Assembly (NCBI GenBank): GCA_030622115.1
Contig: JAUXGN010000012.1
Span: 1-64,000, forward strand
Length of the DNA stretch: 64,000 nt
Origin: Candidatus Eiseniibacteriota bacterium
Lineage (GTDB): Bacteria > Joyebacterota > Joyebacteria > Joyebacterales > Joyebacteraceae
Direction of reading: 5' to 3'
Part shown: piece by piece, positions 26,742 through 35,361 of the stretch
How positions within the stretch are numbered: position 1 is the stretch's first letter
Layout of the letters: the number at the start of each line of letters is the position of its first letter
Notes under the pieces: generated by a model
What the model was told of the DNA's origin: nothing
Database searches by the model: none
The model's input: the letters and a program-made list of their open reading frames with translations, nothing else
Translations under genes and position numbers: made by a program

Positions 26742-27824
26742 TCACTGGAGTTTCAGCGTCGAGAGCGAGAGGAGCGCGAAAAGAGCCCCGACGATCCAGA
26801 ATCGAACGACGATCTTGCTCTCCGGCCATCCCAGCTTCTGGAAATGGTGGTGGAGAGGAGCCATGAGAAATACCCGTTTGCCTCGTAGCTTGTATGAGGC
26901 GACCTGGATGATGACCGAAGCGGCGACCATGACAAACAACCCGCCCACGATCAGCAGCCACATCTCCTTCTTTATGAGAATAGCCAGTGTCCCGAGTGCG
27001 CCGCCTACCGCCAGCGAACCTGTGTCTCCCATGAAGATCTCGGCGGGGTGCGCGTTGAACCACAGGAATCCGAGCCCGGCGCCTATGAGCGCTGAGCAGT
27101 AGACCGTCAGTTCTCCCGCACCCGAGATGTACGGGATGTTCAGGTAGTCGCTGAACCTGACGTGCCCAGTTACGTAGCTCAAGGCGGCAAATGCGAGCGC
27201 GCAGAAAACAACCAGACCTATCGCGAGACCGTCCAGCCCATCCGTCAGATTCACCGCATTGGAGCTGGCCGTGATGACGATCATCACGAAAAGCACGTAG
27301 GCCGGACCGAGGGACAGAAGCGCGTCCTTGAGGAACGGGATAGCGACGTTGGTCGGATCCGCGATGAATGTACCGCGATAGATGAGCAGTCCGATGACGA
27401 GCCCCAGCACGAGCTGTCCGGCAAGCTTGTAGCGCGCGACCAGCCCCTTTCGCCGCTTCTTGACGACCTTGAGGTAGTCGTCCGTGAAACCGACGATCCC
27501 AAGCCAGAGCGTGGCCATCACCATGAGCCAGATGAACTCGTTGTCGAGGCGCGCCCAGAGAAGCGTGGGAACGACCGTAGCGACGAGAATAAGGAGTCCG
27601 CCCATCGTCGGCGTGCCGGCCTTGTCGGTGTGCGACTCCGGTGCGTATTCGCGCACGCCGTTGGTGAGCGCGCGGCGCTTGAGCATGCGAATGAAGAAGG
27701 GGCCCAGGAGGAAGCTTATGAGCAGGGCTGTCATGGCCGCGTACGCCGAACGGAAGGTGATGTAACGGAAAACGTTGAAGGCAGATATGTAGTCCCTCAA
27801 GGGGTACAGCCAGTGATACAACAT
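26742..27824 (-). CDS. mraY: Phospho-N-acetylmuramoyl-pentapeptide-transferase
   Basis: MraY transfers phospho-MurNAc-pentapeptide to undecaprenyl phosphate to form lipid I in the inner membrane. It is a ten-helix polytopic protein. The catalytic aspartates lie in FTDDYLKVVKKRRKGL and NAVNLTDGLDGLAIG; FMGDTGSLAVGG and the histidine-rich loop APLHHHFQKLGWPE are also present. The ATG at 27824 (MLYHWLYPLRD) gives 360 residues, the family norm; the track's start at 27851 adds nine unrelated residues. It lies 40 nt downstream of murF. Confidence 0.96.
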   Translation of the reverse strand: MLYHWLYPLRDYISAFNVFRYITFRSAYAAMTALLISFLLGPFFIRMLKRRALTNGVREYAPESHTDKAGTPTMGGLLILVATVVPTLLWARLDNEFIWLMVMATLWLGIVGFTDDYLKVVKKRRKGLVARYKLAGQLVLGLVIGLLIYRGTFIADPTNVAIPFLKDALLSLGPAYVLFVMIVITASSNAVNLTDGLDGLAIGLVVFCALAFAALSYVTGHVRFSDYLNIPYISGAGELTVYCSALIGAGLGFLWFNAHPAEIFMGDTGSLAVGGALGTLAILIKKEMWLLIVGGLFVMVAASVIIQVASYKLRGKRVFLMAPLHHHFQKLGWPESKIVVRFWIVGALFALLSLSTLKLQ

Positions 27825-27864
27825 GTCAGCCCTTTTCCGATGGGGAGCCAAGTGGTCCCGCCGG

Positions 27865-29259
27865 CTAGGAGACGGGCGTCTCCTTCACCAGCAACTCAAC
27901 CACTTCCTCCATGCGCATTCCGCGCGACCCCTTCAACAAAACGACGCCGTCCGGTGCGAGGTCTCTATCGAGTTCCCGTACCAGCGCGTCCTTATCTCTA
28001 TACATTCCCACCCTGTCGGGTGGCATTCCGCTGTCTATCGCTCCGTCCCGAAGAGCCTCGATCTCGCTTCCGAAGAGATAGAGCCTCTCAACGCCAAGCT
28101 CTGCTGCGGCGACACCGGCCTCGCGATGAACGTCCTCGCTCCTCTCGCCCATCTCGAGCATGTCGCCTATCACCGCGGCGGTCTCCTTCCCGCGTCCCAC
28201 GGACACGAGAGTCTCGAGCGCGGCCCGAAGCGACCCTGGATTGCAGTTGTAGGCATCGTTGATGACTGTTCTTCCTCCGACGGTCAGGACGGCCATTCTC
28301 ATCGGGCTCGGTTCGAAGTCCGACAGCGCGCCCGCCGCCTCAGCCACCGACACACCAAGCACCGCACCTGCGGCGACGGCAGCGAGGGCGTTCATCACGT
28401 TGTGCCGCCCGGGAACCGGAAGAACTATCGTCGTGGACGCACCTACGATGTCGCTCTTCTCAACGCGGAAGCGCACGCCGGAGGCGCTCGCCTCTATGTC
28501 GGAGGCTCTCACGTCGGCGTTCTCCGACAAACCAAACGTTGTCACGTCCGTCTGAGCCCGCCCTGCCTGCGACATAACACGAGGATCATCGGCGTTCAGG
28601 ATGGCGGCTCCTCCAACCTCAAGAACGTCCAGGAGCTCCCCCTTCGCTTCTGCCACCGTCTCTATGTCATGCATCGTCTCGATATGCGCTTCAGAAACGT
28701 TCGTGATGATACCCACCTGCGGCTTCACGGCTGCCCCCAGGCGTGCTATCTCGCCCGGGTGGTTCATGCCGATCTCGACAACGGCTGCGGTGTGCCGCTC
28801 CTCCACTCCAAGGAGGGTGAGTGGAACTCCGATGTGATTGTTGTAGTTGCCCGCTGTCTTGGTCACACACCACTTCTTGGCGAGCACGGCGGCGGTCATA
28901 TCCTTGGTCGTCGTCTTGCCGTTCGTTCCCGTTACAGCAACGACGCGCAGTGCGAATCTGTCTCTGTACCAGCCGCTCAGGGTCAGGAGGGCATCGGTCG
29001 TGTCAGACACACGAACGAGCGGTCCGGAAGCCGACCGTACCTCGGCCGATTCGGCGACAACGGCGGCAACCGCGCCCCGCTCGAATGCCGCGTCGACGAA
29101 GTCGTGCCCATCGTAACGCTCTCCGCGAATAGCGATGAAGAGGTCGTCCGCTCGCGTGGTCCGTGAATCGATCGAGACCCCCGCTGCTACCGCAGCCGGA
29201 GGACCGTCGCTGACCACACCCAGAGCCTGTGCCATCTCGGTCAAGAGCACCCTCTCCAT
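27865..29259 (-). CDS. murF: UDP-N-acetylmuramoyl-tripeptide--D-alanyl-D-alanine ligase
   Basis: MurF adds D-Ala-D-Ala to the UDP-MurNAc tripeptide with ATP. The 464-residue protein has an N-terminal substrate domain (SIDSRTTRADDLFIAIRGERYDGHDFV), the P-loop GTNGKTTTKDM, EIGMNHPGEIARL and the C-terminal NDAYNCNPGSLRAAL motif. It begins directly after the murE stop with no spacer. A ddl gene to make its D-Ala-D-Ala substrate is not in this window. Confidence 0.96.
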   Translation of the reverse strand: MERVLLTEMAQALGVVSDGPPAAVAAGVSIDSRTTRADDLFIAIRGERYDGHDFVDAAFERGAVAAVVAESAEVRSASGPLVRVSDTTDALLTLSGWYRDRFALRVVAVTGTNGKTTTKDMTAAVLAKKWCVTKTAGNYNNHIGVPLTLLGVEERHTAAVVEIGMNHPGEIARLGAAVKPQVGIITNVSEAHIETMHDIETVAEAKGELLDVLEVGGAAILNADDPRVMSQAGRAQTDVTTFGLSENADVRASDIEASASGVRFRVEKSDIVGASTTIVLPVPGRHNVMNALAAVAAGAVLGVSVAEAAGALSDFEPSPMRMAVLTVGGRTVINDAYNCNPGSLRAALETLVSVGRGKETAAVIGDMLEMGERSEDVHREAGVAAAELGVERLYLFGSEIEALRDGAIDSGMPPDRVGMYRDKDALVRELDRDLAPDGVVLLKGSRGMRMEEVVELLVKETPVS

Positions 29260-30783
29260 TCAGTGCGCCTCTGCTTCTCTAGCAGCGATTGCTGCCCGGG
29301 CCTCTTCACGATCATCGAAGTGGAGTCTCTCGTTGCCGATGATCTGGTAATCCTCGTGCCCCTTCCCGGCGATGACGACAATGTCGCCGATCGCAGCCCT
29401 TGCGACGGCGACCATGATGGCCTCGCGCCGATCCTCTATGATGATGATTTCGGTGCTACCACCGGTACCGCGCATGCCCCCGAGGATCTCGGCTATGATG
29501 GCGCCGGGCCTCTCGGTTCGCGGGTTGTCGGAGGTAACCACGACCAGATCTGATGCGAGAGCGGCGATGCGACCCATTATCGGGCGCTTCCTCCGGTCAC
29601 GGTCGCCACCACATCCGAACACTGTTATGACACGAGCCGGATTCAGATCCCGGACGGCCGCGAGAACCTTATCGAGGGCGTCGGGAGTGTGCGCGTAGTC
29701 CACAACGACCGAGAACCCACGCCCTCCCGGGACAAGCTCCAGCCTTCCGGCGACACGCGTCACCTTCTTGAGCCCGGAACTGATGGCATCAAGCGAGACA
29801 CTCTGTGTGACGGCCACGGCTGTGGCCGCCAGTGCGTTCATGACGTTGAAGCCGGCTATGAGATTGAGATGTACGTCGACCTCACCAGCGGGCGTGTGGA
29901 AGACGGCCGTCGTTCCCTCGGGGGTCGTTTCAACATGCGAGGCGTGTACGTCTCCTTCGATCATCCCGTAGGAAAGCAGTGTGACTCCCGGAGCATCCGA
30001 CAACGATGCCAGGATCTCCCGACCGAAATCATCGTCGCGATTCACGATCGCCGATGCTCCCGGCTTGTTGGCGTCGCCGGCGATGAGAGTGAACAGCCTG
30101 CTCTTGGCCGCGCCGTACTCCGCCATCGAGCCGTGGAAATCGAGGTGGTCATGCGACAGATTGGTGAATGTCGCCGTGTCCATCTTCATACCCAACACGC
30201 GCCCGAGAGAGAGAGCGTGCGATGACACCTCCATCGTGACAGCCTCAACGCCATCATCCAGCATCGAGGCCAGGAGTCTGGCCAGGTCGGCGGATTCCGG
30301 GCTTGTCCGTTCCGCGGCGGTGCTCGCCCCTGCCCCGCGATACCCCAGGGTTCCGATGGCGCCCGTCTTGATGCCGCTCTCCCTGAGAATCGAATCGATG
30401 AGATGAAGGGTCGTCGTCTTGCCGTTCGTTCCTGTGATCGTGTGAATCTTGAGACGCTCGGAGGGCCGTCCGTAGAATTCGTGCGCCACGGGACCCATCG
30501 CAGCTCGCGTGTCGGCGACGACGATCTCCGTCAGACCGGAGGCGCCGGTCGGCTCCTCGACGAGAGCGGCAACGGCTCCCCGCCTCGCGGCCTCGGCCAC
30601 GTGTGAGTGCCCGTCGGAGACAAACCCTCTGACGGCTACAAAGAGACCATTCTCTCTCACCATCCGCGAGTCGTACTCGACGGCGCCCACCTCGATCTCA
30701 TCGATCGTGGTCTTCGCATGCGTGTCTGCGATCTGAAACTGCATGCCGCTTCCTCTGAGAATGTCACCGAGTCTCTGAAGCAC
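29260..30783 (-). CDS. murE: UDP-N-acetylmuramoyl-L-alanyl-D-glutamate--2,6-diaminopimelate ligase
   Basis: MurE adds the third stem amino acid. The 507-residue protein has the N-terminal DSRMVRENGLFVAVRG segment and the P-loop TGTNGKTTTLHLIDSIL. It also has the carbamylated-lysine region TMEVSSHALSLGRVLG and the specificity motif DNPR (TSDNPRTERPG). DNPR marks meso-diaminopimelate-adding enzymes as opposed to lysine-adding ones, consistent with a diderm wall. It follows the PBP gene after 9 nt. Confidence 0.96.
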   Translation of the reverse strand: MLQRLGDILRGSGMQFQIADTHAKTTIDEIEVGAVEYDSRMVRENGLFVAVRGFVSDGHSHVAEAARRGAVAALVEEPTGASGLTEIVVADTRAAMGPVAHEFYGRPSERLKIHTITGTNGKTTTLHLIDSILRESGIKTGAIGTLGYRGAGASTAAERTSPESADLARLLASMLDDGVEAVTMEVSSHALSLGRVLGMKMDTATFTNLSHDHLDFHGSMAEYGAAKSRLFTLIAGDANKPGASAIVNRDDDFGREILASLSDAPGVTLLSYGMIEGDVHASHVETTPEGTTAVFHTPAGEVDVHLNLIAGFNVMNALAATAVAVTQSVSLDAISSGLKKVTRVAGRLELVPGGRGFSVVVDYAHTPDALDKVLAAVRDLNPARVITVFGCGGDRDRRKRPIMGRIAALASDLVVVTSDNPRTERPGAIIAEILGGMRGTGGSTEIIIIEDRREAIMVAVARAAIGDIVVIAGKGHEDYQIIGNERLHFDDREEARAAIAAREAEAH

Positions 30784-30792
30784 AGATGCCCT

Positions 30793-32901
30793 CTATCCGG
30801 GAGCGCAGGTCAGAAAGACCCTGTCTCCCACCTCAATCTCCGATCCTGATCTTGGTGATTGCGCCTGAACCAGCCCGTTTCCCTCGAAGGCCACTGCGAG
30901 CCCGAAGCTCGAAGCGAGCCTGCGGGCGGCTCTCACACTCATTCCGCGAAGCTCCGGCATGCGCGCCGGAGCGCCGGTGTCCACATCGCAGGAGGCCGGC
31001 CGGATGGCGGCGGTCAGATTGCCGGACACATCGGCCAAGCTGTGGAGCGGTAACGCCGACAGGATCCCCACGGCCCCGACCGGCGCGAACAGGTCGGAAC
31101 CGCAGTCTTCGTAGCCGAAGCCGGACGCAACACTCATATCCGATACCGTGTGAGGATCCCGATCCACTCGTCTGCGAAGCCGCTGCCTCCCCAACACCAG
31201 GTCATGACCGGATCCTCTGATAAGCCGTTCAACGATGCGACGGAAGACCGGGGCCGCTACCTGCCCACCCAGACCTCTCCCCCTTGGCTCGTCTATCACA
31301 ACCAGACAAACGATCCCCGCATCCTCAGCCGGAGCCAATCCGACGAACGACGAGACCCATTTGCCGGGCGCGTATCCGCGAATGCCCGGCACGACCTTCT
31401 GGGCGGTTCCGGTCTTGCCGGCTACGGTCACCTCGTCGGGCGAGGCATTCATCCCGGTCCCGCGCTCTGTCACCTCAAGCATGATGCCGCGCACAGCGGC
31501 AGCTACCTCCGGGTCAACCACTCGCCGGATGACGCATGGACTCGCTTCCTCCACAACCCGTCCATCATCATCGAGAACCGCTTTCACGATGCGCGGCTCC
31601 ATGAGGCAACCACCGTTCGCGATGGCGGAGTAGGCAGTGACGAGCTGAAGCGCCGTCACTGCGATCTCCTGACCGATGCCTATCGTGTGCACGGAGCGCG
31701 AACTCCATTCGGTCGGTTCCCTGAGCGTTCCGCGCACTTCACCGGGAAGATTGACAGCAGTGAGACAACCGAAGCCGAAGTCTCTCGCGTACGAGTAGAG
31801 AGGATTTGCTCCAACCTCACCGGCTATCTGTGCGAAGCAGACATTCGACGATTTCACGAGCGCCGTCTCGAAATCCATCCAGCCGTGCGGCTTGACATCT
31901 CGAATGGTGAAGCTCCCAAACCGCCCCTTTCCCTGGAATGCGTAGTAGACGGATGTCATGTCGGCGGCGCCTGTGGCGAGGGAGGCGCAGGCTGTGAAGA
32001 CCTTGAAGGTCGATCCCGGTTCAAACTGGTCGGTCACCGCCCTGTTGCGCCAGTTCTCCTCAGCGAAGCGATCCGGCGCATTGCAGTCGAAAGACGGCCA
32101 GTTGGCCATCGCGAGTATGTCCCCGGTCCACGGGTCCTGCACGATGACGGTTCCGCTCTTGGCCTCGTACTCCCGCACGGTGCGTTCAAGCTCAACCTCG
32201 ACGATCGCCTGCAGATTCATGTCGATCGTGAGGACAACCGACATGCCGTCGTCAGGCGTCGTTCGCGTGCTGGCAGGTGCGGGTGTGCGCTGCCGCCTAC
32301 TGTCCATGTAGTAGTAGACCGTTGCCTCAGAGCCGGTGAGCAAGTCGTCCATGCGGCTCTCCATTCCAGAGATGCCGCCCCCGTCGATATCCGTGTACCC
32401 GATGACGTGGCACGCGCCCCTGCCGAACGGATAGATCCGCTTCGTCTCAGCGAGGAACTCGATGCCCGGGAGATCCAGCACCGCGAGGGCCTCAGCTCTC
32501 GCAGGTTCCACCTGCCGCTCGATCCACACGAAACTCGTGTTCTTCCTGAGACGTGCCTCATACGAGGCAGTGGAACCGCCGAGCGCTCTCGACAATCCCC
32601 GTGCCACGGTCCTCGGCGATTTGATCTCCCCGGGATAGGCGCAGATAGAACTCACCGTGAGGTTGTCGGTGAGGCACACCATATTCCTGTCGTAGATCTG
32701 ACCCCTCTCGGGAGCCAGCTTGACCTCCACGACCTGCTGACGCTCGGCAAGACTAGCCAGGCGAGGTGCGTGCACGACCTGGATCAGGATCAGGCGAAGC
32801 ACGATGAATGCCCACACACCCAGACCCACCAGAAGCGTGACGCTGAACCGCTTCGAGTGGACCTGCCCGGTCTTCGTGCCTTTAGCCGTTAGTCTGTGCA
32901 T
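30793..32901 (-). CDS. ftsI: Class B penicillin-binding protein, FtsI/SpoVD-like, with C-terminal PASTA domain
   Basis: This is the septal peptidoglycan transpeptidase partnering FtsW. After one transmembrane anchor (about 18-39, FSVTLLVGLGVWAFIVLRLILI) comes a PBP dimerisation region. The transpeptidase domain has S297-T-F-K in EPGSTFKVF, SSN in VKSSNVCFA and KTG in VAGKTGTAQKV. The last about 65 residues (MPELRGMSVRAARRLASSFGLAVAF...FLTCAPG) form one PASTA module, as in Gram-positive PBP2x/SpoVD-type proteins rather than E. coli FtsI. The ATG at 32901 (MHRLTAKGTK) is preferred over the track's 32961, giving 702 residues. It overlaps ftsL by 20 nt. Confidence 0.94.
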   Translation of the reverse strand: MHRLTAKGTKTGQVHSKRFSVTLLVGLGVWAFIVLRLILIQVVHAPRLASLAERQQVVEVKLAPERGQIYDRNMVCLTDNLTVSSICAYPGEIKSPRTVARGLSRALGGSTASYEARLRKNTSFVWIERQVEPARAEALAVLDLPGIEFLAETKRIYPFGRGACHVIGYTDIDGGGISGMESRMDDLLTGSEATVYYYMDSRRQRTPAPASTRTTPDDGMSVVLTIDMNLQAIVEVELERTVREYEAKSGTVIVQDPWTGDILAMANWPSFDCNAPDRFAEENWRNRAVTDQFEPGSTFKVFTACASLATGAADMTSVYYAFQGKGRFGSFTIRDVKPHGWMDFETALVKSSNVCFAQIAGEVGANPLYSYARDFGFGCLTAVNLPGEVRGTLREPTEWSSRSVHTIGIGQEIAVTALQLVTAYSAIANGGCLMEPRIVKAVLDDDGRVVEEASPCVIRRVVDPEVAAAVRGIMLEVTERGTGMNASPDEVTVAGKTGTAQKVVPGIRGYAPGKWVSSFVGLAPAEDAGIVCLVVIDEPRGRGLGGQVAAPVFRRIVERLIRGSGHDLVLGRQRLRRRVDRDPHTVSDMSVASGFGYEDCGSDLFAPVGAVGILSALPLHSLADVSGNLTAAIRPASCDVDTGAPARMPELRGMSVRAARRLASSFGLAVAFEGNGLVQAQSPRSGSEIEVGDRVFLTCAPG

Positions 32902-33262
32902 CGTCGGTCCCCGCGGCCAGGTCCCCCGGCCGAATCGTGCGGCTGATGGTGCCATCCCCAAGGCGGATGGTCTCGCCAGGCCTCGGATGGCGCATGCCGA
33001 GGCGTTCCCGAGCGTATTCCTGAATCCGCTCCCGGCTCGAGAGAGTCACGCACTCCATTCTCAGAAACCCGATCTCCGTCCTGAGACATTCCCGTCTGTG
33101 CTGGAGTTCCTCGATCTCGGACGCGAGTCTTGTGGCATAGACCTGCTGCCAGATGCAGAGAACGCCGGTCACGAGCACGGCGCCCCAGATCAGGAGGCCC
33201 CTTGCGTGAAGCGGTCCACCAACCCTGTTCACTAGTCGTGTGAGGAGCTGCAGCTTCTTCAC
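32882..33262 (-). CDS. ftsL: FtsL-like division protein
   Basis: A short bitopic protein of 126 residues in the position of ftsL, between rsmH and ftsI. It has a basic N-terminus, one transmembrane helix (about 22-42, GLLIWGAVLVTGVLCIWQQV), then a heptad-like coiled coil (about 43-75, LASEIEELQHRRECLRTEIGFLRMECVTL). The ERIQEYARERLGMRHPRPGE segment matches FtsL/DivIC-type proteins. It would join FtsQ and FtsB at the divisome. The start is a GTG with GGAGG 11 nt upstream, rather far. The tail past residue 100 is low-complexity. Confidence 0.82.
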   Translation of the reverse strand: MKKLQLLTRLVNRVGGPLHARGLLIWGAVLVTGVLCIWQQVYATRLASEIEELQHRRECLRTEIGFLRMECVTLSSRERIQEYARERLGMRHPRPGETIRLGDGTISRTIRPGDLAAGTDDAQTNG

Positions 33263-33268
33263 GATCCG

Positions 33269-33358
33269 TCACGCCTCCGTTCCTCCCCGGCCCCGGCTCT
33301 GCTCGTCGTTCTGCTCTTTCCGGATTCTTCCCGGGCTGACCGGTTGCCGGCGCCTCAT
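33269..33358 (-). CDS. Possible 29-residue small ORF in the rsmH-ftsL gap
   Basis: An ATG-TGA frame of 30 codons nearly fills the only sizeable gap between rsmH and ftsL. It begins 25 nt after rsmH and ends 6 nt before the ftsL GTG. The product (MRRRQPVSPGRIRKEQ...) is Arg/Gln/Glu-rich with no hydrophobic segment and no domain that I recognise. GGAGG lies only 2 nt before the ATG, which is poor spacing. It may just be a chance open frame, or a coupling leader for ftsL. Confidence 0.2.
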   Translation of the reverse strand: MRRRQPVSPGRIRKEQNDEQSRGRGGTEA

Positions 33359-33383
33359 GGCCTCCGGCAGACCGGCGGCCCGG

Positions 33384-34328
33384 TCAACCATTGTCATACG
33401 GAGCCAGCTTCTCGGCGGCTCTGAGCTTCGCTGATCTTGCCCTCGGGTTCCTTGCTATCTCAACGTCGCCCGGACGAACCACGCGCCGCGTGAGAATGCG
33501 CAATGTGGGCTTGCGCCCGCACACGCAGACCGGGAGATCCCTGGGACAGATGCACGGCCGTTCGGCCTTGACGAAGTCCTGCTTCACGATGCGATCCTCG
33601 AGCGAGTGATACGAGATAACGACAATCCTTCCACCTGCACTCAGAAGTGATTCAGCCTGCGCGAGGCCGGAGCGCAGGTTCTCCAGTTCGGAGTTGACGG
33701 CAATCCTGAGAGCCTGGAACACACGCGCCAACGTCTTGTTGCGATTCCGTGGCTTCGTGCTCACAACCGCGTCGGCCAGCTCCGCCGTTGTTCGGCATCG
33801 CCCAGCGTCTCGAGCCCGGATGATGGCCCGCGCGATCGGACGCGCGCGATGCTCCTCTCCGAAGCTGTAGAGAATTCTGGACAACGACCGCTCATCGCTC
33901 TTCGCTATGAGTCCCATGGCGCTCGTGCCGTGGTCTCTCCCCAGACGCATATCGATCGGTCCATCATTGCGGTAGCTGAATCCGCGTTCCGCATCGTCGA
34001 GCTGCATGGAGGAGAAACCAAGATCGAAGAGAACGCCGTCCACTCCCGCAAATCCCCGCTCCTCGGCGAGCACGGACAGATCGGCGAAATTGCCTTCAGT
34101 GATCTCCACTCTCTCTCCGAACGGTTTGAGGACCCTCGCCGCCTCATCGCATGCCGTGCTGTCCAGGTCCAGACCCAGGAGTCGGCCGGCTGGAGCATTG
34201 TCGAGAATCCGACTCGCATGCCCCCCACCACCCAGGGTGCAATCGATATACTGACCGTCCGTGCGGGTTACGAGGTAGTCGATGACCTCGGCAACCATCA
34301 CCGGCAGATGCAGAGCCTGCATTGTCAC
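33384..34328 (-). CDS. rsmH: 16S rRNA (cytosine(1402)-N(4))-methyltransferase
   Basis: RsmH (MraW) N4-methylates C1402 of 16S rRNA in the ribosomal P site using SAM. The 314-residue protein has HLPVMVAEVIDYL, the SAM motif DCTLGGGGHASRIL, FDLGFSSMQLDDAERGFSYRNDGPIDMRL and the C-terminal ISYHSLEDRIVKQDF, all diagnostic of the family. It retains its normal place near the head of the dcw cluster but is separated from mraZ by an inserted STAS gene. Confidence 0.97.
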   Translation of the reverse strand: MTMQALHLPVMVAEVIDYLVTRTDGQYIDCTLGGGGHASRILDNAPAGRLLGLDLDSTACDEAARVLKPFGERVEITEGNFADLSVLAEERGFAGVDGVLFDLGFSSMQLDDAERGFSYRNDGPIDMRLGRDHGTSAMGLIAKSDERSLSRILYSFGEEHRARPIARAIIRARDAGRCRTTAELADAVVSTKPRNRNKTLARVFQALRIAVNSELENLRSGLAQAESLLSAGGRIVVISYHSLEDRIVKQDFVKAERPCICPRDLPVCVCGRKPTLRILTRRVVRPGDVEIARNPRARSAKLRAAEKLAPYDNG

Positions 34329-34392
34329 TTCGCTTTGTTTCAGATACGCGGCGTTGTTCTACCAACAGCGAGAACGGGACGGGCGAGTGCGG

Positions 34393-34752
34393 TCAGCTCG
34401 CTCGAAGATCGTGTGAAGATGCCGGCCCCATGTGTGTGTTCGCACCGTATGTACTCATTTCGAGGACGCCGTGGAGTCCGGCGAGGAGCAAGATGTTCCT
34501 CACATATGGGCTCAGACCGGCGACCGTCAGCTCACCCCTGTGCGAATGGACGAACTCGAACTCGCGGGCAAGCCGTGCTGCGTCCTGGTAGTCCACGTGA
34601 TCCACATCGGAGAAATCGAGGACGATTCGCGTCCTTCGCGAGATCAGAAGACCGGCAAGGTGCTGATGCAGCCGGTCGAAGTCACGCGCTCCCATGGACC
34701 CGGCCATGTGAAGTACGGTTGTCCTCGCTGTTTCCCTTGGAAGGATGGTCAT
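34393..34752 (-). CDS. Degenerate STAS-domain protein inside the dcw cluster
   Basis: From the ATG at 34752 (4 nt after the mraZ stop, with GGGGAGGAG upstream) this is a 119-residue single STAS domain. It has beta strands TVLHMAGSM and RIVLDFSDVDHVDY, helices DFDRLHQHLAGLLISR and QDAARLAREFEF, and the late RNILLLAGLHGVLEM segment seen in anti-anti-sigma factors. Where the regulatory Ser-Ser/Thr-Gly is expected (as in NSTGLG of the other STAS gene here) it has Tyr55-Gln56-Asp57, so it cannot be switched by the usual serine kinase. Its place between mraZ and rsmH, co-transcribed with division genes, is not the standard order. Its role is unknown. Confidence 0.75.
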   Translation of the reverse strand: MTILPRETARTTVLHMAGSMGARDFDRLHQHLAGLLISRRTRIVLDFSDVDHVDYQDAARLAREFEFVHSHRGELTVAGLSPYVRNILLLAGLHGVLEMSTYGANTHMGPASSHDLRAS

Positions 34753-34756
34753 GTTT

Positions 34757-35218
34757 CTACTCCTCCCCATTGCCGATCACGTCGCCCGGGTTCTCCCAGA
34801 GGGTCTCAGCGACCTCCTCGTAGGAAAGGCCGAACTCGTCCTTGTACTTCCGGTAGCGCTCGGGATTCCAGAACTCCACGCGCTCTATCGCACCTATCAC
34901 GAGCACGTCCTTCTCCAGTCCAACGAGTTCTCTGAGTTCCTGTGGGATGACAACGCGTCCATGACTGTCCACACTGACTTCACATGCTCGTGACGCGATC
35001 TCCCGCTTGAAGAACCGCGACTTGCCCGAGGTGAAGGAGAGCGAGCGTAGATCGCTCAGGACACGCTGCCACTCATCCCGGGGATAGAAAAAGAGACAAC
35101 CGTCGAGTCCAAGCGTGAGGATGAAGATCTCCCCCGTAGCCTTCCTGAACTTCGAGGGGATCGAGAGACGTCCCTTCGCGTCGAGCGTGTGTGTGTATGT
35201 TCCCAGAAAGGAGGTCAT
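34757..35218 (-). CDS. mraZ: Transcriptional regulator MraZ
   Basis: MraZ is a DNA-binding regulator that controls its own dcw operon by binding TGGGN repeats. The 153-residue protein has two AbrB-like halves: GTYTHTLDAKGRLSIPSKFR near the N-terminus and VSVDSHGRVVIPQELRELVGL in the second half, with FWNPERY after it. It is the first gene of the cluster. Three perfectly spaced TGGGN boxes lie just upstream, supporting autoregulation. Confidence 0.96.
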   Translation of the reverse strand: MTSFLGTYTHTLDAKGRLSIPSKFRKATGEIFILTLGLDGCLFFYPRDEWQRVLSDLRSLSFTSGKSRFFKREIASRACEVSVDSHGRVVIPQELRELVGLEKDVLVIGAIERVEFWNPERYRKYKDEFGLSYEEVAETLWENPGDVIGNGEE

Positions 35219-35241
35219 ATGGACTTCCAGAGCAAGAACTG

Positions 35242-35266
35242 GCCCACTTCATCCCATTCCATCCCA
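35242..35266 (-). promoter_or_regulatory. MraZ operator (three TGGGN boxes)
   Basis: Read leftward: TGGGA, 5 nt, TGGGA, 5 nt, TGGGC (35266-35242). The exact 10 bp period matches the known MraZ binding mode. The boxes lie at about +2 to +27 relative to the predicted start, where bound MraZ would block RNA polymerase. Confidence 0.85.
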
Positions 35267-35274
35267 CTCGCGGG

Positions 35275-35304
35275 ATAGTAGCCGCCCTCCCCTGACACTG
35301 TCAA
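35275..35304 (-). promoter_or_regulatory. dcw operon promoter (PmraZ)
   Basis: Read leftward: TTGACA (35304-35299), 18 nt spacer, TACTAT (35280-35275). The next bases are the MraZ boxes, and the mraZ ATG lies about 50 nt downstream of the predicted start. Confidence 0.65.
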
Positions 35305-35361
35305 GTGAAAAAGATGCCTGTGCTATGGGCTGTTCGTAGGTTTTCTCGTACTGCAGCAACC

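Noticed and set aside
27162-29166. Long plus-strand ORFs (366 and 447 codons) over mraY and murF
   Set aside because: Both real genes on the minus strand have every family motif; the antisense products have none.
31150-32892. 580-codon plus-strand ORF opposite the PBP gene
   Set aside because: The PBP carries STFK, SSN and KTG motifs; the antisense frame is open because of codon bias.
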